This document shows positions 32,821 to 40,610 of a stretch of DNA of 64,000 bases, in pieces. A program made the translations under genes and the position numbers. The notes beneath the pieces are model-generated. The model made no database searches. It was not told the origin of the DNA and saw only the letters and a program-made list of their open reading frames with translations. How positions within the stretch are numbered: the first letter of the stretch is position 1; every line of letters starts with the position of its first letter. The DNA lies in the NCBI GenBank assembly GCA_016716305.1, contig JADJWP010000002.1, positions 1,362,501 through 1,426,500 on the forward strand, read 5' to 3'. The DNA comes from Chloracidobacterium sp. (lineage in GTDB: Bacteria > Acidobacteriota > Blastocatellia > Pyrinomonadales > Pyrinomonadaceae).

Positions 32821-35122
32821 ATTTCCAGCGAACCCCGATCCGTAGATTGAGCGGCGAACTTATCGTTCTGACGGGCGTTCGGCCAACGGAATAGCGCGAA
32901 TTGAAAATGTTTTCGACCGCGGCATAAACGCTTATGCTCTTTTTGATCCGACGGCTGACGAACAGATCGGCCTGAAGATACGGTTCGAGCCGGAATAAGT
33001 TGAGGTCGTCGTCAAACTGTTGACCCGCGGCGCGGCCTTGAACCGATATCGACCATTTTTCGACAGTATATCTGAATTGGACCGTGAATTGATGGCGCGG
33101 CACCTGAGGTATCTTCCGTCCGACCAATTGCGGGGTTGCTGAAAATGCGGTGACGCGCGAATCGGCGAACATGTACCCGGCGTTGACGACAAGATCCGCA
33201 AACCGCTTTTCCGCATCGACCTCAAAACCGGCCGCCCTTGTCTTCCCGGCGTTTTGCCTTTGCCGTGTGATCAGGTCAGGCGTCGATCCGATAGTCACGT
33301 TCGCGACCGCCCGATCGACATCGGTCAGAAACGCGGTCGCTCTGAGATAGATTCCCCGAATGACCACGCTTGATCCGGCCTCGATGCTCGAGGCTCTCTC
33401 GGCCTGCAGAGCGGCATTGGCGACCGTGACGACATTGCCGACCCGAAAACCGCGGTAGAGTTCGTTGAGCGTCGGGGCTCGAAAGTTCCTCGAGGCCGAA
33501 GCATGAAATGACACCGCCTCGTTTACCCTTATCAAGGCCGACAGTCGTGGACTGAAAGCAGACTCTTGACGATCCGGAAATTCTGTAACGGTGATGTTTC
33601 CGGACGCAAGATTGCGCAAGACCGAGAGTCCGCGTTCGTTGCTCCAGCGGTCGAAACGAACACTTCCCGATATGACCGCACGCTCGCCGAGCGCGAGTAT
33701 ATCCTGCACGAAGGCGCCGAATGAATGTTCTCGCCCACCAGATCCGACCAACGATGAAGCAGTGTTGTTTACAAAGACCACTTCGTCGCTCGATCCGCGA
33801 ACCGAGCGTCCTTCAAACCCGCCGATGATCGTGTTTTTTCTAAATACAGTACCGACCTGAACCGAGAAGCCCGAATACCGTGCCGGCGAACGCTGCAGGC
33901 GTGTCAAATTCTCGGAGGAACGACCGGCATTCACCGCTGAAAACGTCTGATCGTACACCTGAGACCCGCCGTAGAGCCGCCACTCCACATCGAAATCGGA
34001 GGTATCAAGGGCAGGCCGAGAGAATCGTGACCACGTGCCCCCAACGATGAGACTTCGGGAGTGTGTCTGATTGGTTTGCAGCGGAGTTCCATTCGTTCTG
34101 TTTTCAGTGAAATACGACGGGCGTACGAATAATTTGAGCTGCGCACCGAATTCGCGGCCTAGACGTCCGCTGGCGGTGGTCGATGAGACCCCGGCGGCCG
34201 AATCGACTTCCCCGCGCTCCGCCTCGTCGACCGTAATAAAGCCGCTTGTCTTGAACTGGCCGACAGCGATGTCGCCTGCCCAATTGCCGAATTTACCGCC
34301 CGCAAAACCCGACGCAGAGATCGTCCGTTGAGTCCCGCCGAAAAGATCACCGGCAAGCGAAAGCGGTTCGGCGGCCGACCGTGGAATGATGTCGATCGTC
34401 CCGCTGAGAGATCCGCTCCCGTAAAGGCTTGAGGCTCCGCCGCGAACGACCTCTACCTGCTCGACGGCGATCGGGGCCATCCGGTTCCATTGGACCCAAC
34501 CGCCGAATACGTCGTTTAGCGGCACGCCGTCGAACAATACCAATGACCGGCTGGCTCCGCTTGCTCCTACGCCGCGAAGCGAAACGCCTTGCGTCGTCGG
34601 ATTCGAATTTCGGCTGCTCGAGCGCCGAAAGATCGAGAACCCTGGAACCTGTCGCAGAGCATCGTCGAGTGTCGGCGCGGCGGCCGAAGCAAGAGTTTCG
34701 CGTCCTATGATCGAGACGCTCACCGGTGTATCGCCAAGACGCGTTTCAACACGGTTTGCCGATACGACGACCTGTTCCCGGATCCCGGCCGGCCGCAGTT
34801 GCACTTCAACCTCAACGCGCTCTGCTTCATCTGCCGGTATCGGCACCGAGCCGTCTTCAAATCCCCTGGCCGAGACGACCACCTTAACGTCACCTTCGCG
34901 GATCGAGCATTGAGATCTTCCGGAGACGGTAGAACACAGGCGTGTGCTGTTGGCTGCGTCAACGATCACCGCACTCGTCGGCATTACCGGCTGGCCGAAC
35001 GAATCACGCGCCGTGACCGATAACACACGATCTTGAGCCGCGACCGAGCCCGTGACGACAATGGCTGCCATCAATGAAAGGCATCTCGCTGTTATCCGTG
35101 GACTTATAATTGATCCAAACAC
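32819..35122 (-). CDS. TonB-dependent outer-membrane receptor
   Basis: A 767-residue receptor. A signal peptide (to about residue 29) leads to a carboxypeptidase-regulatory-like N-terminal domain (residues about 33-115). The plug domain follows (EQVVVSANRVETRLGDTPVSVSIIGRETL ... GVSLRGVGASGASRSLVLFDGVPLNDVFGGWVQWNRMAP), then a 22-strand-type barrel ending LNLRIGVRWK. The layout resembles BtuB/vitamin B12 or siderophore receptors, but the ligand is not determinable. The GTG start shares one base with the mobA stop (TAGTG), so it is coupled to molybdenum cofactor synthesis, which raises the idea of a metal or oxyanion ligand. Confidence 0.9.
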   Translation of the reverse strand: MFGSIISPRITARCLSLMAAIVVTGSVAAQDRVLSVTARDSFGQPVMPTSAVIVDAANSTRLCSTVSGRSQCSIREGDVKVVVSARGFEDGSVPIPADEAERVEVEVQLRPAGIREQVVVSANRVETRLGDTPVSVSIIGRETLASAAAPTLDDALRQVPGFSIFRRSSSRNSNPTTQGVSLRGVGASGASRSLVLFDGVPLNDVFGGWVQWNRMAPIAVEQVEVVRGGASSLYGSGSLSGTIDIIPRSAAEPLSLAGDLFGGTQRTISASGFAGGKFGNWAGDIAVGQFKTSGFITVDEAERGEVDSAAGVSSTTASGRLGREFGAQLKLFVRPSYFTENRTNGTPLQTNQTHSRSLIVGGTWSRFSRPALDTSDFDVEWRLYGGSQVYDQTFSAVNAGRSSENLTRLQRSPARYSGFSVQVGTVFRKNTIIGGFEGRSVRGSSDEVVFVNNTASSLVGSGGREHSFGAFVQDILALGERAVISGSVRFDRWSNERGLSVLRNLASGNITVTEFPDRQESAFSPRLSALIRVNEAVSFHASASRNFRAPTLNELYRGFRVGNVVTVANAALQAERASSIEAGSSVVIRGIYLRATAFLTDVDRAVANVTIGSTPDLITRQRQNAGKTRAAGFEVDAEKRFADLVVNAGYMFADSRVTAFSATPQLVGRKIPQVPRHQFTVQFRYTVEKWSISVQGRAAGQQFDDDLNLFRLEPYLQADLFVSRRIKKSISVYAAVENIFNSRYSVGRTPVRTISSPLNLRIGVRWK

Positions 35123-35796
35123 TATTCAGCTTTACCAAAGATTGGCGGCGGGTGGACTGGTAATGAGGTAAGCCCGATCTGATCTCGAAAAGTTTTGCTG
35201 TTCAAATAACGAGCTTCGGCGATACGAAGATCCTCAGGCGTATTGACATTCATGAAAGGGTCTTTCGAATTCGCGATCAACTCGAAGCTTGAAAATGGTA
35301 CCGGACGGACGCGGATCCGTTCCAGAAGGGCATGCAGACTTCGATCCTCTCCACGAATCAGTTCGTCGGCTGCCGCTAGACAAGTCGCTCTTCTGTAAAG
35401 AGCACAGATCGGTTGGGCACGACCATTTGCCTGCATCGGGACAACCGCATCAAACCCAACGCGGTCTACCGATGCCAGATAGGCGATCAGGTCCGCTGAG
35501 ACAAAAGGCATATCGCACGCCAGTACGAAGGCCCACGCTGAACTGCAATCCGACAATGCGGAATAGATCCCGACGAGCGGGCCGCGGGCACCGCAAGTGA
35601 CAACGTCGGGGATCGTCGCCCATTTATCCGATTCGCGGATCACCCCGCCAACGATCTTGATATCTTCAGAGACAGCCCCGAGAGCACGAGCGGCAATTTC
35701 AACAAAACTGTATCCGCCGATCTTAAGTCGTGCTTTTGGCGTTCCCATTCGGCTGCTCTGGCCGCCGGTCAATATGTAAGCTCCGATCCGTTCCAA
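35122..35796 (-). CDS. mobA: Molybdenum cofactor guanylyltransferase MobA
   Basis: Adds GMP from GTP to molybdopterin to form the MGD cofactor. The 224 residues start with the nucleotide-binding motif AYILTGGQSSRMGTPKARLKIGG. Later come GARGPLVGIYSAL, the metal-site FVLACDMPFVSADLI and the C-terminal FMNVNTPEDL. The window also has an MGD-type oxidoreductase and fdhD (59688-62913), which would need this product. The stop overlaps the TonB receptor start. It is divergent from ric, sharing a 90-bp intergenic region. Confidence 0.9.
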   Translation of the reverse strand: MERIGAYILTGGQSSRMGTPKARLKIGGYSFVEIAARALGAVSEDIKIVGGVIRESDKWATIPDVVTCGARGPLVGIYSALSDCSSAWAFVLACDMPFVSADLIAYLASVDRVGFDAVVPMQANGRAQPICALYRRATCLAAADELIRGEDRSLHALLERIRVRPVPFSSFELIANSKDPFMNVNTPEDLRIAEARYLNSKTFRDQIGLTSLPVHPPPIFGKAE

Positions 35797-35813
35797 GAAT
35801 GATCCTCACGAAT

Positions 35814-35827
35814 ATGATTCAAGTCAT
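35814..35827. promoter_or_regulatory. FNR/DNR-like palindrome between mobA and ric
   Basis: ATGAT-TCAA-GTCAT is a near-palindrome with the 5-4-5 layout of CRP/FNR-family boxes (consensus TTGAT-N4-ATCAA). It lies 60 bases before the ric start and 18 bases before mobA. NO- or oxygen-responsive control of ric would fit, but the match is partial. Confidence 0.35.
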
Positions 35828-35886
35828 TTTTACTGCGATCGCGTAGTTCGATAATAGCATTTGAAATATTGGATATCGGAGGATCT

Positions 35887-36627
35887 ATGCAAACTTTGGA
35901 AGGAAAAACGGTGCGAGAGATCGCTTTGGAGCTGCCGCAGACGATTCGCGTCTTCGAGGAATTCAAGATCGATTACTGTTGCGGCGGAAGAAAACTGCTG
36001 TCGGATGCGTGCGAGAAAGCCGGTGTTGACCCCGTGAAAGTGATGGCGAGGATCGAAGCTCTGCCTGAGGCCGAGACCTCTCGGGATGACATGAAAGATA
36101 AATCGTCATTGCCCGAACTCATGGATCACATCGTTGACAAACATCATGTCTTTACCAGGGACGAGCTCGCCAACCTTACCCCATTGATGGAGAAGGTGGC
36201 CCGCGTACACGGCGATAACCACCCTGAGCTCATCGAGCTGAAGTCCGTATTCGAGGAAATGACCGACGATCTTATTCCGCATATGATGAAAGAGGAAACC
36301 GTACTATTCCCCTACATCGACCGAATGGCCCGAAACATTAAAAAGGGGCTCTTACCGCCGATCCCGCCGTTCGGAACGGTCGGCCATCCGATACAAATGA
36401 TGTCAATGGAACACGAGGCCGTTGGCGATCTGCTGGCCAAAATGCGCCAACTGACCAATGATTACGTAACGCCGCCCGATGCGTGCCCGAGTTTCACGGG
36501 TTTGTATTACAGGCTTGCGGAACTGGAACGCGACCTTCATGTGCACATTCACCTCGAGAACAACGTCTTATTTCCAAACGCGGTCGAGATGGAGGCAAAT
36601 GCTTCCGCTCTGGCCGTTCAGCGCTGA
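35887..36627 (+). CDS. ric: Iron-sulfur cluster repair di-iron protein Ric/ScdA/YtfE
   Basis: Repairs NO- and peroxide-damaged Fe-S clusters. The 246 residues have the N-terminal ScdA domain with C31-C32 in FKIDYCCGGRK, then a hemerythrin-like four-helix domain with His/Glu iron ligands (MDHIVDKHHVFTRDEL; RVHGDNHPEL; MMKEETVLFPYI; MSMEHEAVGDLL; HVHIHLENNVLFPNAV). I chose ATG 35887 because GGAGGAT lies just upstream; a TTG at 35869 is an in-frame alternative. A possible FNR-like box lies in the leader. Confidence 0.92.
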   Translation: MQTLEGKTVREIALELPQTIRVFEEFKIDYCCGGRKLLSDACEKAGVDPVKVMARIEALPEAETSRDDMKDKSSLPELMDHIVDKHHVFTRDELANLTPLMEKVARVHGDNHPELIELKSVFEEMTDDLIPHMMKEETVLFPYIDRMARNIKKGLLPPIPPFGTVGHPIQMMSMEHEAVGDLLAKMRQLTNDYVTPPDACPSFTGLYYRLAELERDLHVHIHLENNVLFPNAVEMEANASALAVQR

Positions 36628-36698
36628 TATTTTTCAATGCGTGAGCTTGATCACCGCCGATTTGCCCCGTTTCGGTTATTATCTACGCGTGTGATCAG

Positions 36699-37502
36699 AT
36701 GGAGGCTGGATCGAACAGTTGTATCTATGGCCCGGTGAATTCCTGGCGGCTTGGCCGTTCCTTAGGCGTTGACGTTCTCTGCATCGATTCGATCTGTTCG
36801 TTTGCGTGTGTTTATTGTCAGCTTGGTAAGATCAACCGGCTGATCACCGAGCGGGCCGTCTTTGTTCCTACTAGCCGTATTCTGAGCGACTTGCGGGTAT
36901 CCGATTGGCGCAATTCCGATATCATCACTTTTTCAGGCAGCGGCGAACCGACACTTGCCCGTAATCTCGGTGAAACAATCGAAGCGATCCGGCGTGAGAC
37001 CGGTAAACCGATCGCCGTGCTTACCAATTCGACGATGCTTGGGGACAAAGCAGTTCGGGACGAGATCGGGAATGCCGACCGTATCTACTGCAAGCTCGAC
37101 GCGTGGTCCGACGATGTACTTCGACGAATCGACCGCCCTGCTCCGGGGATCACACTCGAATCGATCATCGGCGGGATAAGGACCCTGCGGGCCGACTTCG
37201 ACGGGTTTCTCGGGATCCAGACAATGATCCTCAGCCAGCCGGACGAAAGCGAGGTTGAGAAACTCGCTTCGATCTACCGCGATCTTGGCCCGAACGAAGT
37301 GGAACTCAACCTGCCGCTCCGCCCGGTTCCGGCGAGTTGGAACATCGAATCGCGCGGTAACGTCACCGAGACGCACAGTACTTCGCGGCTGCTGAAGACC
37401 ATTACGCCCGATCAGGCTGCCGAGATGGGCCGATCGATCTCGGCAATTACCGGCATCCGTGTGATAACCCCTTTTGAACGAACTGCAAAGACGAACAAAT
37501 AA
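36699..37502 (+). CDS. Radical SAM protein (COG0731-like)
   Basis: A 267-residue radical SAM enzyme with the cluster motif C33-x3-C37-x2-C40 (SICSFACVYCQLG). It continues with FSGSGEPTLARNLGETIEAIR (SAM-binding GEP motif) and VLTNSTML. This resembles the small COG0731 proteins related to TYW1 and often called wybutosine-like or uncharacterised; the substrate is not known. There is no extra Fe-S domain. TATTAT (36677-36682) sits 16 bases before the ATG. Its stop abuts the ATG of the PLP decarboxylase gene, implying co-translation. Confidence 0.82.
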   Translation: MEAGSNSCIYGPVNSWRLGRSLGVDVLCIDSICSFACVYCQLGKINRLITERAVFVPTSRILSDLRVSDWRNSDIITFSGSGEPTLARNLGETIEAIRRETGKPIAVLTNSTMLGDKAVRDEIGNADRIYCKLDAWSDDVLRRIDRPAPGITLESIIGGIRTLRADFDGFLGIQTMILSQPDESEVEKLASIYRDLGPNEVELNLPLRPVPASWNIESRGNVTETHSTSRLLKTITPDQAAEMGRSISAITGIRVITPFERTAKTNK

Positions 37503-38876
37503 ATGCACGAAGTTGACATTGACCTGATCGAGATGACGCTCGACGTCATGAAATATGCGATCAACCGCATTACCGACACCAACCCGCATCTCGGTAAACC
37601 AAAAAGCGAGCTCGAGCTGAAGGCCCTGACCGGCGATACCATAACGCCGAAGGGGATCGGCGGTGAGACCGCGTTCAAACTGTTTCGCGACGTCCTTGTG
37701 AAGGCAAGTGTGCCGATCGACCATCCGCGTCACCTTGCGTTCGTTCCCGCCTCACCGACGCGTGCTGCGATCATGTTCGATCTCGTCACCTCTGCCACCA
37801 GCGTTCACGGTGCGTTTTGGATGGAGGGCGGCGGCTGTATTTTTGCCGAGAATGAAGCGATGCGATGGCTCGTTTCGTTGACCGGACTCCCCAAAGGTGC
37901 ATTCGGAGTATTCACTAGCGGCGGGACCGAAGCGAACCTTTCTGCAATGGTCGCCGCCCGCGAGGCCTGGCGTGAGAGCGATGCTGAGCGGGCCGTTCGC
38001 CGCGGCATCGTGATCACGTCGTCAGGTGCCCATTCGTCGGTCAGGGCGATGGCAAAGGTGATCGATGCCGACGTAATGCTCATCGATACTGAGGCCGAGC
38101 TTGAAGGCCGGATGCTCGCTGATCGGATAAACGCGCTTTCATCAGAGGAACGCGGCCGCCTCTTTGCGGTCGTCGCGACAGCCGGAACAACGAACGCCGG
38201 GATCATCGACGACCTTACAGGGATCGGCGAGTTATGCCGGGCCGAAAAGCTTTGGTTTCATGTCGATGCAGCATACGGCGGAGGTGCTCTTGCCGCGCCG
38301 TCGGTCAGGCATCTTTTCAATGGGATCGAAATGGCCGACAGTATCACGATCGATCCGCATAAATGGCTGTTTTCGCCTTACGATTGCGGCGCGGTAATCT
38401 ACCGCGAGCCTGAATTTGCCCGACGCGCACATTCGCAGGGCGGGTCTTATCTGGACATCTTTTACGATGAGGGAGCACGAGGTTTTAATCCTGCCGATTA
38501 CCAGATCCAGCTTACCCGGCGTGTGCGGGGCTTGCCGCTCTGGTTCTCGCTGGCTATGCACGGCACTGACCGATATGCGACCGCGATCGAACGCGGTATC
38601 GAACTTGCGTTGATCGCCGGCCGTATTATCGAAAGCGCCGACCACGTTGAACTCGTCCGCGAGCCGAGCCTGTCATACGTGCTTTATCGACGAAAAGGTT
38701 GGAAAGCCGAGGATTACAATCGTTGGACCTATAAGAATCACAGCGACGGATTTGCGCTCGTCGCCCCGACGAAATGGCGTACCAATGGACTTCACGAGAC
38801 GGTCTCTCGCTTCTGTTTCATCAACCCGGATACGACCGAAAAGGACATCTCCGATATCATCGAATCGATGCGGTGA
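37503..38876 (+). CDS. Pyridoxal-phosphate-dependent group II decarboxylase
   Basis: A 457-residue fold-type I PLP enzyme of the aromatic amino acid/glutamate decarboxylase family. Key parts are VFTSGGTEANLSAMVAAREAW (phosphate binding), H177 (SSGAHSSV, stacks on PLP), D255 in HVDAAYGGGAL, and the Schiff-base K287 in TIDPHKWLFSPYDCGAVIYRE. The substrate amino acid (tyrosine, tryptophan, aspartate or other) cannot be fixed. The start immediately follows the radical SAM stop (TAAATG), an unusual partner that could act on the amine product or the enzyme. Confidence 0.9.
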   Translation: MHEVDIDLIEMTLDVMKYAINRITDTNPHLGKPKSELELKALTGDTITPKGIGGETAFKLFRDVLVKASVPIDHPRHLAFVPASPTRAAIMFDLVTSATSVHGAFWMEGGGCIFAENEAMRWLVSLTGLPKGAFGVFTSGGTEANLSAMVAAREAWRESDAERAVRRGIVITSSGAHSSVRAMAKVIDADVMLIDTEAELEGRMLADRINALSSEERGRLFAVVATAGTTNAGIIDDLTGIGELCRAEKLWFHVDAAYGGGALAAPSVRHLFNGIEMADSITIDPHKWLFSPYDCGAVIYREPEFARRAHSQGGSYLDIFYDEGARGFNPADYQIQLTRRVRGLPLWFSLAMHGTDRYATAIERGIELALIAGRIIESADHVELVREPSLSYVLYRRKGWKAEDYNRWTYKNHSDGFALVAPTKWRTNGLHETVSRFCFINPDTTEKDISDIIESMR

Positions 38877-38916
38877 CACCGATCATCAGCTCCGAAAAAC
38901 GCGTGATACGGCAGCA

Positions 38917-39237
38917 TCAGACATCCTCGAATCGCAGAATGGTGTTCTTTCCGTCGAACGAAGTTACATCGATCCCGTCTTCCTCGCCCGATTGGCTGAA
39001 ATGTATGGTGATCGACCTTACGTTCACAACGCGATGGGTGAATGAACCGAGAATGATCTCGACCTCAGGTTCGTCCGAATGAGTGTCGATATCGATTCCG
39101 GTTAATGGCAGACCTGACTCCAGCCAGTAATCGTTACCATCCTCGAAAACGCCGATCCGCGTCTTCCTGCCTTGATACTGTTGACTGAAAAACTTCAAGA
39201 ATGTCGACCAGCTGTGTCGTTTTCCTGTTTGTGTCAT
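38917..39237 (-). CDS. DUF5335-like small protein
   Basis: A 106-residue cytoplasmic protein. The pattern W-STFLKFFSQQYQGRKTRIGV, LPLTGIDID, EVEIILGS-FTHRVVNVRSITI and a final GIDVTSFDGKNTILRF fits the uncharacterised DUF5335 family as I recall it. I chose ATG 39237 (MTQTGKRHSW), with AGAGG upstream; the longer frame adds 20 unlikely residues. It is downstream of the DUF7009-like gene on the same strand, and the two are probably a pair. No function known. Confidence 0.6.
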   Translation of the reverse strand: MTQTGKRHSWSTFLKFFSQQYQGRKTRIGVFEDGNDYWLESGLPLTGIDIDTHSDEPEVEIILGSFTHRVVNVRSITIHFSQSGEEDGIDVTSFDGKNTILRFEDV

Positions 39238-39321
39238 TTTCTTATACCTCTTGTTACACCGGCGTTTCGGTGCGTCCTGGTGTGCAATTCTACTCAATTC
39301 ATGCGTGATATTTCGCGCATT

Positions 39322-39717
39322 TCAACCCGCCGTAAACGCGTTCTTCAGGTTCGGTTCGGGGGCAGTTTTTGATAGGTCCGCCCCTCTCTTCGGCGACCCG
39401 CGAAATAGATCTTTCTCTATCGATATCGTGAGTTCGACACCGTCGGGGAGGTGAATCGAGCCGCTGATCCCGACCTGTTCCGTATCGATCCAGTGCCCGG
39501 CTAGTTCTTGTGGGACATCGATGATGATTCGATTTGAGTGATACGACGCGTGGAAACGGTCGCCGACCTCGGTCGCTTTCAGCTCAAAGCTCAGGACCGA
39601 ATCGTCCGTCGTGCCGAACCTGATCGAGTCCTCGATCATTCCGTGCTCCGCAAATCTCTTGATATCTTCGGGGGCTAGCCGAAGCCGAACTGAATTGCCC
39701 TGTATCCTGAGTTTCAT
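39322..39717 (-). CDS. DUF7009-like small protein
   Basis: A 131-residue protein starting MKLRIQGNSVRLRLAPEDIKRFAEHGMIEDSIRFG, with DVPQELAGHWIDTEQVGISGSI and ISIEKDLF further on. These fit the uncharacterised DUF7009 family as I recall it. The usual Cys after the EKDF motif is absent here. The C-terminal ~25 residues look disordered. It is 84 bp upstream of the DUF5335-like gene. No function known. Confidence 0.6.
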   Translation of the reverse strand: MKLRIQGNSVRLRLAPEDIKRFAEHGMIEDSIRFGTTDDSVLSFELKATEVGDRFHASYHSNRIIIDVPQELAGHWIDTEQVGISGSIHLPDGVELTISIEKDLFRGSPKRGADLSKTAPEPNLKNAFTAG

Positions 39718-39830
39718 ATGTCATAAGTACACTCAATCACCGTGCCGAGGATATGGCAGTCGGATTGCATCATGATCGATAGAACGCCTATTTGTTCAAC
39801 GATCGAGCGGGCTTGCTTTCCGGAAGATTT

Positions 39831-40607
39831 ATGCAGAGTATATCGGAACACACGCCACTTCAGCTGATAGAAATGACGAATATCGCATTAACCGATCTGA
39901 AGCCGGATGCCGTATTTCAGGTTCGCGGCCTTTCAAAGATCTACAGGATGGGCGAGGTCGAGGTCAGGGCTCTGCAGTCGGTCGATCTTGACCTTTACCG
40001 AGGTGAGTTCGCCGTTTTGCTTGGGGCATCGGGAAGCGGCAAATCTACGCTGCTCAACATCATCGGCGGCCTCGATGTCGCTTCCGAAGGCACCGTGATC
40101 TATCGCGACCACAACCTGACATCGGCAACCGATGCCGAACTGACAAGGTTTCGGCGTGAGCACGTCGGCTTCGTTTTTCAATTCTACAATCTGATCCCGA
40201 GCCTGACAGCACTCGAAAACGTACAGTTGATCACCGAAATTGCCGAGAATCCCTTGCCTGCCGAAGAGGCTCTCAAAATGGTCGGGCTTGTTGAACGGCT
40301 GAACCACTTTCCCGCTCAGCTTTCGGGCGGCGAACAGCAGCGAGTGGCGATCGCCCGGGCGATCGCGAAACAGCCCGACGTCCTGCTTTGCGATGAACCG
40401 ACCGGTGCACTCGATGTAAGGACCGGCAAGATCGTCCTCGAGGTCATCGGTCGTGTTAACCGCGAACTCGGAACTACCACGGCGGTGATAACTCACAACG
40501 CCGCGATCGCAGCTATGGCCGATCGCGTCATCCACATTGGCAGCGGCAGGATCACCTCGATCGAAAGTAATGAACACAAGGCTAGTCCGGATGAACTTGT
40601 TTGGTAA
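39831..40607 (+). CDS. ABC transporter ATP-binding protein (MacB/LolD-type)
   Basis: A 258-residue ABC ATPase. Walker A is GASGSGKST, then the Q-loop region FVFQFYNLIPSLTALENVQL, signature LSGGEQQRVAIARA, Walker B VLLCDEPTGALD and the switch His in VITHNAAIA. This is the MacB/LolD/DevA class that works with FtsX-like permeases. I chose ATG 39831 (CGGAAG upstream); ATG 39873 or TTG 39792 are alternatives. It is the first gene of a three-gene efflux operon. Confidence 0.92.
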   Translation: MQSISEHTPLQLIEMTNIALTDLKPDAVFQVRGLSKIYRMGEVEVRALQSVDLDLYRGEFAVLLGASGSGKSTLLNIIGGLDVASEGTVIYRDHNLTSATDAELTRFRREHVGFVFQFYNLIPSLTALENVQLITEIAENPLPAEEALKMVGLVERLNHFPAQLSGGEQQRVAIARAIAKQPDVLLCDEPTGALDVRTGKIVLEVIGRVNRELGTTTAVITHNAAIAAMADRVIHIGSGRITSIESNEHKASPDELVW

Positions 40608-40610
40608 CAA

